From assembly GCF_000350225.1 (NCBI RefSeq), contig NW_005179121.1, positions 62,001 to 126,000 of the forward strand: a stretch of DNA of 64,000 nucleotides, read 5' to 3'. Shown here piece after piece: positions 30,967 to 41,705 of this stretch (its first letter is position 1; every line of letters starts with the position of its first letter). Under the pieces are notes generated by a model, which searched no databases, was not told the DNA's origin, and saw nothing but the letters and a program-made list of their open reading frames with translations. Both the position numbers and the translations under genes were made by a program. The DNA is from Chondrus crispus (lineage: Eukaryota > Rhodophyta > Florideophyceae > Gigartinales > Gigartinaceae).

Positions 30967-31612
30967 TGTCGTGCACTACAGCCACGTGTGGCGGCTGTAG
31001 GCAGAGAGACGCCCGTTCGTACGCGTAAGGGAATTCGGGAGACCACCCGGTGGATGATCGGAACTGGGATCCGGGCGCGGCTTGCGCGGTAAAAAGGTAG
31101 AACTAGAGTCAGCAATAAAGAGGAAGAATTAAAGGAAAAACAGAACTAAGAGAACGGACAGCACAGTAGTTAAGGTAGCGCTCGCGCAGTTGGGTCGACG
31201 CGCGCGGGGAAGGCAGTTGGGATTCCAGGGGTGTAGATGGCTCGGTCGGTATGGGCGAACCAGTACCGAGTCGAGGCTACAACCTGGGATCCAGAAACCA
31301 AGGTAAAAGACCCGAGGCTTCGTGCCTCTTTACTTTGATAATGGGGTTGACTATATAGTCCCCCGTCGCCGTAATGGCGAAGCTAAATTATACTGTAAAT
31401 TAGAATAACTAGGAAATAACGGGTGTAGCCCCGAGGGGACCGAGTACAGCCCCCATAGGCCCTATGGGCTGCGGAGGGATTACACGTGTCCACGGGGAGG
31501 TCCGGTAGAGCGGCAGGGGAGTATACGTGTACCCGTGGTACACGTGGTGGTGGCGAGCGCGATTTTGGCGAGATTAGGACAGCTGTCCCGGTACCGAGTA
31601 CAGTGCACTACA
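30967..31612 (-). repeat. 5' LTR of element H (646 bp)
   Basis: Bounded by TGTCGTGCACTACAG (30967) and AGTGCACTACA (31612), with the primer-binding site on its low side and element F pol on its high side. It differs in sequence from the J/I and E LTR families. No second copy is present in the window. Confidence 0.8.
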
Positions 31613-32855
31613 GCAGGGCCCGATACCCTTTCGTAGTTCGACCCCTCATTGGCTGAGGTTGTCTCTGAGATTGCCGAGATATTGAGAACTCGGCCCATTT
31701 CCTCAGCGACTGGTCGCTCTGGCGTAAGGGTAGCGACAGGGTTGCGCTTCGCATACCCAATGATAGTATTATTAGGAAGCCTCCGTGGCCTTCGGGAGAA
31801 GTTCGCAACAATGACTTCAAACGGACGGTTGGGAAGTACATCCGCCACCCCGTTCGTTAGTTGTACACCATGACGGTGTTGCAACGAAGGCTTGGGGTCA
31901 AGAAATACAAGTCCCAAACCCTTCATAGTGACCCGCACTCTGAGTTGTGACATAGCCGGGATCGAAATCCATTTGGCCAGGCGGATGGGTTGGCCGTCAG
32001 TTTCACTACCGTTGTCGTTCCGTGTGCGTCGCGATGGCTTGGTACTCGTTTCGCCGTGAGTAAAAGCGACGCCTTTTGCGTCTATAATGGCGACGCCGCG
32101 TCCACGACGTAATTCAAGGCATTGCTTGTAGATGTCAATTCGTTTGGCGTACGCGTCAATGAAAGAAGTTACTAGGAGAACTTCTACAGCGAGAGAATTG
32201 GCTACCACGAAGGGTAATCGATACGTAACGTTACCGAGTCGTACAGCGAGACGGACGACTGCGGTAAGCTTCAGCGGGCTTGAATCCGCGCCTGCAATCT
32301 TGGCAACGAGGCGTTCGGTATTTGATACGTTCGCCAGTTCGGAGGGAGACAGTCCCTACGCACAAGATTGTATCCTGAACAAGTATCAATCGCAATTCGA
32401 TACGGCTTTAAGGCGTTGGTGGCGGTACCAATCGAACCGTAGACGGTATAGAGCTTCGAAAAAAGCAAGCACACCACCCCGTCTACGACTCGGGGATCCC
32501 CCTTCGCGAGGTAATCACCTGGACGAGGACATTTTCGTCTCGTTTTTCTTTTCTCTCGGCGCCGTGCCGCTCTCGATCTCGGTCGAGATTGTTTGTACAT
32601 GACAGAATCCGTTTGCGCCCCGGGGCAATCTTTGGAAGGAACTGGTACGCCAGGTCGTGGAGTTCCATCGGTCAAGAAGTACCCCTCGTCGGGTTGAACG
32701 GCGGCTAGCGGCGCAGAGTTATCAGGGTTGATATCGCAGGAACTCTGAACGGCTTTGCCTCCCTGCTCGTCGGGCTTTTCTCGCTGCCCGTCGTCTTGGT
32801 GCACGTTTGGAGATAAGGAAACAGGTGAATCTTGCAACGTTGCAAACGAGACCAC
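31613..32855 (-). pseudogene. Element F pol N-terminus and protease
   Basis: Frame 32855-32271 contains VVDGVVCLLFSKLYTVYGSIG and the aspartic protease motif IAIDTCSGYNLV. Both align with element E (VDGIVCLMTSKIYNVLGSV, IAVDTCSGYNLV). After a frameshift near 32280 the frame 32208 onward gives the second half of the protease domain (VANSLAVEVLL.TSFIDAYAKRIDI) and FVDPKPSLQHRHGVQLTNGVADVLPN-type linker, matching E. It is cut off at 31613 by the LTR of element H. Confidence 0.85.
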
Positions 32856-32857
32856 CT

Positions 32858-33718
32858 TTACTCTTTTTCCGAAGAACTACTCTCATCGGAGGTATCTGGG
32901 CGACTTGAGGTATTCCTAGCCGGGGGATTCTCGTGTTCCGCTCGTGCTGTGTCGAGCCGCTCTCCGTCCAAACGCGCCACGTCGGGTGGCACGAGCATTA
33001 CCGGTTCTTCATTTGCGCGTGTCGCGAAGTCAGAGGTGACGAGATCGCGCAAGTACATCATTGCTCCTTGTACGTCGTTCTGCGCAGGACGACGCACTTC
33101 ACGATGTGTTTGCCCACCACGACGGGGTAATTCGTATCGGACGAACGATAGCCTTGATCGGGTCTTCGGAGGACTGTCTTGCTTGGTTCACGGAAACCCA
33201 CTTGTCGCTGATGGCCTCTGTTGCCCGCTTGACGGAAGCGGTCGTCTGGGAGCTGCCTGAGCAGGTTCCGCATATGGGGCCTCGTCTCCAGCTGATACTC
33301 GTAGATACGGTATGCAGAGTAGAGTTGCTGCTCTTTCGTCAGAAAGGGGCACGTGTAGAGGGTGTGCTCCACGATGCGCCAGAGCCAGCAACGATGGTAC
33401 GGGGAATTGGGCGGCACGATCGACTGTGCCAGCCTCACCTGTTCCTCCGTTAGAGCGGGAACATGAGAAAGAATAAAACGCTCAATGCGCTTCGTGATAT
33501 CCACTTCCGTCGTGCTTGTCGGATCTTCCACCGACCTGCCGGTGTTAAACGCATCGGAACTTTTCGATTCGGCGACAGGTCGTCCCGGCATGATCAATAC
33601 GGGATCAAACTGTGCGCCCGGTGGCGCATCGAGTAAGCCAGCATTCCCAGCCACGAGATTGCTTGGGGCTTCGTGTCTTGTGAGATACAACGTCGAGCCA
33701 GAAGATGAAGGCGCCCTC
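32858..33718 (-). pseudogene. Element F gag C-terminal part
   Basis: Frame 33718-33058 aligns with the E Gag region DPVLI ... PLLTDEE ... and holds a damaged zinc knuckle CWLWRIVEHTLYTC, in which the second Cys is Trp (E has CWLCRTYGHTMYAC). The tail (VQGAMMYLRDLV ... SSSSEKE) lies in another frame, 33097-32858, and matches the E Gag tail QNAIMYLQDWV ... STGSSKKG. It is broken on its high side by insertion of E (target CCCTC 33714-33718). Confidence 0.85.
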
Positions 33719-34338
33719 TGTAGTATAACTACCAAAAGGATTAGATTAGAAATTGGATCCGGCTCTGTAAGGTACGGACCTTACAGAGGGCCTGTACCAC
33801 ACGTGTAGGGGCGCACGCGCCCCCACGTGTACCATACGTGTACGACGCGTATACAGTCAGCCCTGTCCGCTGACAGTGCCGACTACTGTAGTACCGCATA
33901 GTACAGTACGTACTGTACTAAGTTACGATAGACTAATTGTATATTAAATAACGGAGCGGACCGGCGGCGGCGAAGGGGACAAGCACGGACTTGTCCACGA
34001 CCTACCGCCTAGGTCTGACTGCCAGCTTATCCTAAGGAAGCTTCCGTTAGCTACCCTAAGGCGAGACCGAGCGCGGGTAGAGGACGCGCGAGCACGCGAG
34101 CGAGCCTAGATCCACCTCCGCCCGTCAGCGCTGGAACGTAACCCAGCGCTGCTCCGGGGCGTCGAGGCGTAGATCGGCCCGCGCGTGTGCGCGTCCTCCC
34201 CCCGATCCCGCTCTACCACGCTACCCGGGCCCGTGCTCCGGTTTCGTTAGCTGGTCCGACTTCCCCCGTCTTCTCGTACGTACGGGTCTTCCAGGACTAA
34301 GCATACACCCCTATCCGTTTAGGGGTGTTTATGCTACA
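33719..34338 (+). repeat. 5' LTR of element E (620 bp)
   Basis: TGTAGTATAACT ... TTTATGCTACA, identical to 46712-47331. It contains strong inverted repeats: 33763-33788 (11-bp stem) and the 22-bp perfect palindrome 33899-33920 with core GTACGTAC, plus CACGTG-type sites around 33801-33828. Confidence 0.95.
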
Positions 34339-34339
34339 G

Positions 34340-34357
34340 TGGTCTCCCGACCTAGAA
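34340..34357 (+). promoter_or_regulatory. Primer-binding site of element E
   Basis: TGGTCTCCCGACCTAGAA one base after the LTR. It is identical to the sites of F, H, I and J despite unrelated LTRs. Confidence 0.88.
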
Positions 34358-34414
34358 GACCCCGAGATATTTCCGAGAAGACTTTCTTTTTCCTCCGCGT
34401 CCGTACGTGTCGAG

Positions 34415-36984
34415 ATGAGTCAAGAATACGCCCCCTCGATCCGCTCCGAACCGGCGGATCCGAAGGCGGCCGCTATGCACGCCCCATCACCGCCGTTCGG
34501 CGACGGCGACGCTGGTCTCCGAGACCGCGAACCGTCGCCCGAGTCCCCCGAAGGACAAGCGGCGGCGATGTTCGACCGCATCGCAGACTACATCGAGGAA
34601 GTCCGTACTTCCCTCCGCATCGACGTTACGGACGCCGTCTATTCGCGCTGCATGGACGAGCTCCGATCCATCCGCGAGGGGAGGTTCGACCGCGTCACTC
34701 AGTCGCTGGAGAATCTCCGAGCACTGGTCGACCAGTTGCAATCGCGACTGGTGCTCGTCGAAGACTCGCGTCCCGAGAACCCCGCTACGTATGGGGAAGG
34801 TCGTCCCGCAAGGCCGACTTCGTCGAGACGTCTTGACGCTCGTCAACCTCCCTCGGCGGAGCAACTTGGTGCCTTTGCTCACCTCACCGCTGAGCTGGAG
34901 TCCACGCGGCAGCGTGCCCGTGACCTGGAACGTACCATGGCCGCAAGGCTGCCCGGTGCCCCCACGAGAGGGCCCGGTGGTGCTGTACCTCCGGATGCTG
35001 CCGCCCCGCAAGGATGGCGCCCGACTGTGGCCGACTCCAGTCGGGACGCAGGAGAAAGACGACCTCCGATGGACGCCAACGTCGCGTCCGAGTCCCAAGC
35101 TCTGCCACATGCCCCCGGAAACATGTGGCAGACGGGACGGGTGTCGTATCGTAACGACCCGGATCGTGGAGTAGCCGCTCGCGGATCCGGAGAACCCATG
35201 TTCTCCGTCGATCCCCGCTGGGGCGGCTACCCGCCGGTGGACCACACCGCGCGACCCGGTCCGATAGACGTCCGTACGTTACCTGTTACCCCGTTCGGCA
35301 CGCTGGTTCCCGCTGAACCCGGACTCGAGCCGGTACATACGATGATCCAAGAGTTCAGCGCCGTCGCTGACTATCGTATGTACCGCTTGGATAACACCTC
35401 GAGGATCGTTACCTCGGGTGATGCGGGACGGATCGCGAAGTACGTACAACGCTGTCGTGGGATCCGTCCCACGATGCGTAGCTTCGACGGTACGGACCCA
35501 GTCCAGCTGCTGCCGTTCTTGAAAGATATCCGGATAACCTTCAACTCGCAACACCTGACGGAAGGTGTTGCGGTACGAGTTCTCGCGCACTTCTTAGAGC
35601 GCGACGCGGAGCGCCTGTATACGAGTTATACGATGCGTAGCCTCCGCGCCGGCCAGCTCCACGACGACGTGAGCTGGCCGGGGCTCGTAAATCAACTCTT
35701 GAAACGCTACCTCACGGACGACGTGTTAGGTGAAGCGTACGACGCTGTCGCTACGGCGCGACAGAAACCCCACGAAACGGAGAGCACCTTTGCCGACCGG
35801 TTAGAAACTGCCGCGTTTCGGTGCACGGCAGTGTTCTCTGAACAATCCCTCGCGCACTACTTCGTGCGGGGACTCGCACCTGCGACCCGTGCCGCAGTTT
35901 CCGAGACCGTTCAGCGGCTGCCAAGCAGCCAGAAGACCGATCTACCGACTATCCGCCGCATCGCCACGGCGGAAGGGACTACGTACCGCGCCCGGCGCGG
36001 GTTACCTCTGCCGGACCCGAAACCGGCAGGGAAGGCTGGCAGGACTACGAAGTCCGCCGCAACAAGTTCGCCCGCTTCTACCCTCCATGTCGGGGAGGAT
36101 GAGTGGCAGGCTGACCCTGTCCTCATTACGCAAGGAACGGGGCCCGTGGGAGGACGACCTCCCACGCCGATGTCGACCGGAACGACATCCAGTTACGCGA
36201 CCGCCTTCGCGCACACTCCAAGAGTGGCAGGGGTACGGACCCCCGGGTCGCAGAGCTCGACATCTCGAATCGAGAGGCAGGAGCCGAAGCCCCTCGCGTA
36301 CCCCTCCTCACCGATGAGGAGGCGCGTCACGCGGCGACCTTCGCCTCAACGGATGGCAGCGCGTATGTGTGCTGGCTGTGCCGTACGTACGGGCACACCA
36401 TGTACGCCTGCCCGTTCCTGTCGCCGGAACAACGTATGTTCACGGCATACAGGAACTACCGATACCAGATGGAGACGCGCCCCGGTGCGCGTAACCTCCT
36501 CCGGCAGTCGGTCAGCGAAGGCCGTCCCCCGCGTCAAGGTTTCCCGAATCGTTCGGGTGGGGGCGCACGCTTCGCCCCACGTGGAGGTGGGTATCGCCGT
36601 AACGAACTCCATCGTCGTGATCGACCCGAATACCGCCAGGCGGACACAAGGTATCCCCGTCAAGAAAGGGGAGGTGACCGGGACCGTTCTCGGTTACCCC
36701 AACAGGTACAGAATGCGATCATGTACTTGCAAGATTGGGTAGAGGGTCCGCATCCCCTACCCGAGGAGGGTCACGAAGGAGAACCGGTTCTCCCTGTCCC
36801 CCATATCCTGCGACGTCCCGACGTCGCGGGTCAAGGTCAAGAAGTACCCGAATACTTCGCCGATAATGTGGTGCCGCAGTGGGTGAGACGTCCCGACCCA
36901 CGGGGCCGAGGAGCGGAAGAAGACCTGGCCGCCGATAGCCAGGAAGGTAGCTCCAATAGCACCGGTAGTTCGAAAAAAGGGTAA
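34415..36984 (+). CDS. Gag of element E, continuing through a -1 frame change
   Basis: Start ATG at 34415, 58 bp after the primer-binding site; F has its start at the matching place. The first frame gives a coiled-coil-rich N-terminus (FDRIADYIEEVRTSLRI), then the Gag core (RSFDGTDPVQLLPFLKDI ... RYLTDDVLGEAYDAV ... ESTFADRLETAAFRC). Alignment with F shows that between about 36120 and 36235 the reading must move to the -1 frame to continue with ELDISNRE...PLLTDEEA and the zinc knuckle CWLCRTYGHTMYAC (36370-36411), ending at 36984. The original frame runs on to 36742 without similarity. An 8-bp-stem hairpin (36146-36165) lies in the interval. This is a programmed shift, a fresh mutation or a sequence error. 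No classical slippery heptamer precedes the hairpin at a normal distance. Confidence 0.8.
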
Positions 36985-37124
36985 AGACGGTTACGTCCAC
37001 GCGGTCGCGTGAGCGGTCTTGTCCCCACGAACTCGACCGGTCCCCACGTGCTGGCCTAGGTCACGGGGGGTATTGTCCGATAATACACCCCTCGCCACCA
37101 GAAGCGAGCACGGTAGCCCCTGCA

Positions 37125-40100
37125 ATGCCGATACAGGGGGGAGCGAACGTCGAGGCCTCCGAAAGCCCGATGTTAGAAGAGAACAGCACCGGGACGCCTG
37201 TAATCCCGGCGATGGGTAATGAAAAGGACGGGAGTACCGACGACCGAAAAGAATCGGTCGACCTCCAGACTCCTGTGAGGCCCAGGGAGCCGACGAAATG
37301 TCCGCCACGTACGGACTCAAGCACCCGAGGGGGCATCACTGAGACGCGGACGCCCCACGACTCGGGCAGAAGGAAACGCAGGAGGGGCCAGACCCGAAGG
37401 CGACGACCTCGGCGGAACGATCTCGCCGAGCGGCTCGCGCCGAAGATGGTCGACGGCATCGTATGCCTCATGACGTCCAAGATATATAACGTCCTTGGCT
37501 CCGTGGCCACCGAAGGTAACGCGTTCAAACCCCACACGATCGCCGTCGATACGTGTTCGGGCTACAACTTAGTGAGGAAAACCGACCTCCCTCCCGACTG
37601 GGCCCGCTTCGTAATACGGGACGCGCCATTACCCCGACTGGCGGACGCGAACAGTAACCCGCTTCGACTTACGGCGGTCGTCCGCCTTGCAGTCCGTTTG
37701 CGGCACACGACGTTCCGTATACCGTTCGTGGTGGCGGAACAGCTTGCCGTTCCCGTTCTTCTCGGCACGGCGTTCATCGATACCCACGTACGTAGCATCG
37801 ACATCGACGGACAGAAGCTCGAACTCCGACACGGTGGCTCCGTGGCCATCGTCGACGGAAAGGGAGAGCCGACTCCCCCCACAAGGCGACACGGACGCCA
37901 AACGAGCCGGCCGGATGTACGGGATGAGGCCCCGCAAGCGATCCGAATCGCCCGCTGGGTTACCATCCCCGCGATGTCGCAAGCCCAAGTGCGCGTCACC
38001 ACCGCCGGGAGGGGCCTCGTGTTCCTGGAACCAAAGCCCTCACTCCAATACCGACATGGAGTGAGGTTGACGAATGGTGTCGCAGAGGTTCTGCCGAATC
38101 AGACCTTCGACGTCATCGTCACGAACTTTTCGCGACGGGAGAGGCGGCTTCCGAAGCACACCGTCGTGGGATACGCGAAGCGCAACCCCCTTGCGATCCT
38201 CACGCCCGAACGGAGGGTTGCTGAGGGGATCGCACACGCGCTACACCTGACCGACTTGACCGATCAAGTCGGGAAGGCCGGAGCTGGACGACCGAGCTCC
38301 GACGAGCGGACGACCGTCGTGAAGAAAGGGGTGGTCACGCACGAACGGCCACCTCAAGACCAACCGACGGCGGGGAGTACTGTACCCCCGCAGAAGAAGG
38401 ATCCCGAAAATCCACCGATGGATTGGGAAAAAGAAATCGACTTGTCATACATCGACGACGACAAGCTCCGTGGCCACGTACTCGAGATGCTCCGTAAGCA
38501 CTCGAGCTTGTGGAGCGGTGCGCTCGGAACTATACGAGCGACGGAACACCGCATTCCTCTCGAACCGGGAACGAAGCCGATACGTTCGATGCCCTACCGT
38601 AAGGGGCCCGCGATGCGCGAAATGGTCGCGAAGGAGGTCAACAAGATGTTGAATGCAGGGGTTATCGAACCCGCGAGCACCGAGTGGGCGTCACCGGTGG
38701 TGCTCGTACCGAAGAAAGACGGATCCCTTCGGTTTTGCGTGGACTACCGGCGTCTAAACGCGAAGACCGCAGCGGACTCGTATCCGCTGCCTCGGATGGA
38801 CGACTGCATCGACTCGCTTGGAGACGCAGCCGTCTTCACCACGTTGGACTGCAATTCCGGTTATTGGCAGATCCCGGTCGCTCCGGAAGACCGGGATAAG
38901 ACCACGTTTACTACGCACATGGGCACGTTTCGCCACTTGCGCATGCCGTTCGGACTAAAAGGGGCACCGGCCACCTTCCAACGCGCACTCGACATCATCC
39001 TATCTGGCGTACGTTGGCAAATATGCCTCGTGTACCTGGATGATGTCATCGTGTTCTCACGTACGCACGGAGAACACGGGAAGCATCTCGACATTGTCTT
39101 GAGCTTGCTGCGGAGTGCCGGAATCTCCCTCAAGCTCAAGAAGTGTAGCTTCTTTCAACCGAAGGTACACTACCTGGGGCACGTCATTTCCCCAGGTAAG
39201 TTAAGTGTGGCCGATACGGCGGCCGACGCCTTCAAGACCTTCACATTTCCGAGGACGCTGACGCAAGTGCGGTCGTTCCTCGGGGCGTGCAACGTATACC
39301 GCCGATTCGTTAAGGGGTTCGCGAAGATAGCCCGTCCTCTGACCGACATGACGCGTAAGGATTCGGATCCTGACTTCTACAACCCTACGGAGGCGCAACG
39401 GGAGGCGTTCGAGAACCTCAAGAAGTCCATGATCGCTCTGCCGATCCTCGCACTTCCGCGGTACGGCCGTCCGTACCTGATCGACACGGATGCGAGCGCC
39501 TACCAGTTGGGCTGCACGTTGCTCCAAGAGCACGACCAGCCAAACGATTGGCGCCCCGTAGGCTATTGGTCCTACTCGCTGAACGACAGCGAGCGCAACT
39601 ACAGCGCCACGGAACGTGAGTGCTTCGCCGTAGTGTGGGCCGTCCGCACACTACGGCCGTACGTTGAAGGCACGAAGTTCACCGTCCGGACGGATCATGA
39701 CGCGCTGAGGTGGCTCATGTCCCTCACGGAGAGTTCCGGAAGGCTCACCCGGTGGCGGCTACGTCTGGCTGAATACGATTTCACCATCCAGTACCGCCCC
39801 GGGCGCGTGCACCAAGTACCGGACGCCTTGTCACGCCTCGTGTCGCCAAGAGTCGCCGGCGACCCCCGCCCGGCCATCGAAGTGGATGACGACATCCCCA
39901 CCTTCGACGCGGGTACGGCCGTTCGAGACGTATCGAACGAGCTCGCGGACCACGTCTGTACCGAAAATTGCGACCACGAGGTCGAACACGTCTTCGCGAC
40001 GACGCGAAGCCAAGCTGGGCCACGAAGAAGGTCGCACGTCCGAACGCGCAACGAACCAAGGGGCGACGACGAAGCCCCCGTTCTCCAAGGACCCAGTCCG

Positions 40101-41705
40101 TTCTGGGAGGAGAACGACGAGTTCGACGCCGTTGATCTCGAACTCGCCGAAGAACCCGAAGTCGGGGCGCCCGCCTCCGCGGTCGCTCCTCCGCAGGACG
40201 ACCTACCGGCCCCTCTTACGTTTGAGGAGATCGCCGAGGAGCAACGCGTGGATGACTTCTGCCAAACCGTTTTGGCACGACAGTCAGAGTCCCGGGACTC
40301 CGCGTTCTTCGAGGACCACCAGGGGGTGCTCAAGCGGAGACACCCCTTCGACCCTGATATCGTACAGGTGGTGGTACCTCGGACGCTCCGCGCCAGGCTC
40401 CTTCGCCTGTGCCACAACCCGGCCATAGCGGGACACCCGGGCCAGAACCGTATGTACTACGCGCTACGTCGCGAGTACTACTGGCCCCATCTCGCCGCAG
40501 ATGTCGCCGCTACGGTGCGGGGGTGTCGGACGTGCGCGATGAACCGGGTTAAGTTGCGGAAACATCTCAACCGTTTGAGGTTGTTCCCGGCAACTCGGCC
40601 GCTCGAGAGCCTGGCTATCGACATTCTGGGTCCGCTCCCCAAGACGAAGGCAGGAAAAAGGTTCCTGCTCGTAATTACCGACCGCTTCACTAAGCTTACG
40701 CAGGTCGTCGCGCTACGTACGATTACCGCATACGCCGTCGCAGTCGCGTTTTGCGACGCCTGGGTATTTAAGTACGGCGTCCCGCGCACGTTACTGTCGG
40801 ATAATGGACCGCAGTTCAACGCCAAGTTCTTCCACAGCACGTGCCGGGTTCTCGGGATTACGAACCTATATACGTCGGCATACCATCCGCAGACGAACGG
40901 ACAAGTCGAGCGATACAACCGGACGATCGCCTCAATGCTGCGCAACTACGTAGGCGAGCACCAAGACGACTGGGATGTGTACGTGGGGCCGCTTACGTAT
41001 GCGTACAACTCCCACGTACATCGCACCACACGCACCACGCCGTTTGAGCTCGTGCTCAGCAGGCCACCGCCAGAGTTCTCCCTTCGAAGAGTCGATGATG
41101 GCGTTCCCCCTGCCGACAGGGGGAATCAGCGAGCTGAGTTCCTAAAAACGCTGGACGATACGATACAAAAAGCCTACGGAAGCTTGCGTCGGACCCAAGC
41201 ACGATACAAACGCGACTTCGACAAGCGCGTTCGAAGAATTGACGCACGTCTTAAGCCCGGGAATTACGTGTACCTGAACCCCTCCGATGGGGGGAAGACG
41301 TCGAACAAACTCGCATCACCGGCAGTCGGACCGTACCGAGTGCTCGCGAATGACAAACGCACCATCACGATCGACCGCAATGGTGTGACCGAGCGCGTCT
41401 CCGCAGACCGCTGCGTGTACTCACCCCCACCGGCGAACGAGCCTCGGGCGAGCACGACTACACCCAGTGACCTTGCCGTCAAGGTCAGGGAGGGGGCGCA
41501 GTTCGCAGTAGAACGGCTGCTCAAGCACCGGGTCATGGAGGATGGAACTCCGGAGTTTCTCATCAAGTGGGCGGATTACGACACGCCCACCTGGACCGCG
41601 CGGACTCACGTCCCAGAAGAGCTCGTGTCTCGCTACGCGAAACGACTTCGAGTGCGCACCGGTAGGGACCTCGTTTCGGACCTGAACGCGGACGTTCGGT
41701 CTTGA
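37125..41705 (+). CDS. Pol of element E: protease, RT, RNase H, integrase, chromodomain (1526 aa)
   Basis: Intact ORF from the ATG at 37125, 140 bp after gag. Domains by residue: protease VDTCSGYNLV (about 140); RT FCVDYRRLN (about 537) and catalytic YLDDV (about 635); RNase H LIDTDASAYQLGC (about 785); integrase zinc finger HNPAIAGHPG ... CRTCAMN (about 1095-1135). The catalytic triad is AIDILG (about 1164), LLSDNGPQF (about 1225) and NGQVERYN (about 1261). At about 1459-1505 is a chromodomain-like segment (FLIKWADYDTPTWTARTHVPEEL), which would steer integration to particular chromatin. The protease-RT-RNase H-integrase order is that of Ty3/gypsy. All active-site residues are present, consistent with a live element. 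Confidence 0.95.
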   Translation: MPIQGGANVEASESPMLEENSTGTPVIPAMGNEKDGSTDDRKESVDLQTPVRPREPTKCPPRTDSSTRGGITETRTPHDSGRRKRRRGQTRRRRPRRNDLAERLAPKMVDGIVCLMTSKIYNVLGSVATEGNAFKPHTIAVDTCSGYNLVRKTDLPPDWARFVIRDAPLPRLADANSNPLRLTAVVRLAVRLRHTTFRIPFVVAEQLAVPVLLGTAFIDTHVRSIDIDGQKLELRHGGSVAIVDGKGEPTPPTRRHGRQTSRPDVRDEAPQAIRIARWVTIPAMSQAQVRVTTAGRGLVFLEPKPSLQYRHGVRLTNGVAEVLPNQTFDVIVTNFSRRERRLPKHTVVGYAKRNPLAILTPERRVAEGIAHALHLTDLTDQVGKAGAGRPSSDERTTVVKKGVVTHERPPQDQPTAGSTVPPQKKDPENPPMDWEKEIDLSYIDDDKLRGHVLEMLRKHSSLWSGALGTIRATEHRIPLEPGTKPIRSMPYRKGPAMREMVAKEVNKMLNAGVIEPASTEWASPVVLVPKKDGSLRFCVDYRRLNAKTAADSYPLPRMDDCIDSLGDAAVFTTLDCNSGYWQIPVAPEDRDKTTFTTHMGTFRHLRMPFGLKGAPATFQRALDIILSGVRWQICLVYLDDVIVFSRTHGEHGKHLDIVLSLLRSAGISLKLKKCSFFQPKVHYLGHVISPGKLSVADTAADAFKTFTFPRTLTQVRSFLGACNVYRRFVKGFAKIARPLTDMTRKDSDPDFYNPTEAQREAFENLKKSMIALPILALPRYGRPYLIDTDASAYQLGCTLLQEHDQPNDWRPVGYWSYSLNDSERNYSATERECFAVVWAVRTLRPYVEGTKFTVRTDHDALRWLMSLTESSGRLTRWRLRLAEYDFTIQYRPGRVHQVPDALSRLVSPRVAGDPRPAIEVDDDIPTFDAGTAVRDVSNELADHVCTENCDHEVEHVFATTRSQAGPRRRSHVRTRNEPRGDDEAPVLQGPSPFWEENDEFDAVDLELAEEPEVGAPASAVAPPQDDLPAPLTFEEIAEEQRVDDFCQTVLARQSESRDSAFFEDHQGVLKRRHPFDPDIVQVVVPRTLRARLLRLCHNPAIAGHPGQNRMYYALRREYYWPHLAADVAATVRGCRTCAMNRVKLRKHLNRLRLFPATRPLESLAIDILGPLPKTKAGKRFLLVITDRFTKLTQVVALRTITAYAVAVAFCDAWVFKYGVPRTLLSDNGPQFNAKFFHSTCRVLGITNLYTSAYHPQTNGQVERYNRTIASMLRNYVGEHQDDWDVYVGPLTYAYNSHVHRTTRTTPFELVLSRPPPEFSLRRVDDGVPPADRGNQRAEFLKTLDDTIQKAYGSLRRTQARYKRDFDKRVRRIDARLKPGNYVYLNPSDGGKTSNKLASPAVGPYRVLANDKRTITIDRNGVTERVSADRCVYSPPPANEPRASTTTPSDLAVKVREGAQFAVERLLKHRVMEDGTPEFLIKWADYDTPTWTARTHVPEELVSRYAKRLRVRTGRDLVSDLNADVRS

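Larger units (their letters stand above)
23882..31612 (-). mobile_element. Gypsy chromovirus-like element H, degenerate, 3' end lost
   Basis: Reverse-strand element with 5' LTR 30967-31612, primer-binding site, gag and a complete set of pol domains ending in a chromodomain at 23882. It is inserted in the pol region of element F (junction 31612/31613). On its left, sequence stops at the K LTR fragment, so its 3' LTR and target duplication cannot be seen. Several stops and frameshifts show it is dead. Confidence 0.85.

Noticed and set aside
36137..36165. Classical -1 slippery heptamer before the gag hairpin
   Set aside because: GGGGCCC does not fit X XXY YYZ in the zero frame, and the hairpin follows without the usual 5-9-nt spacer.
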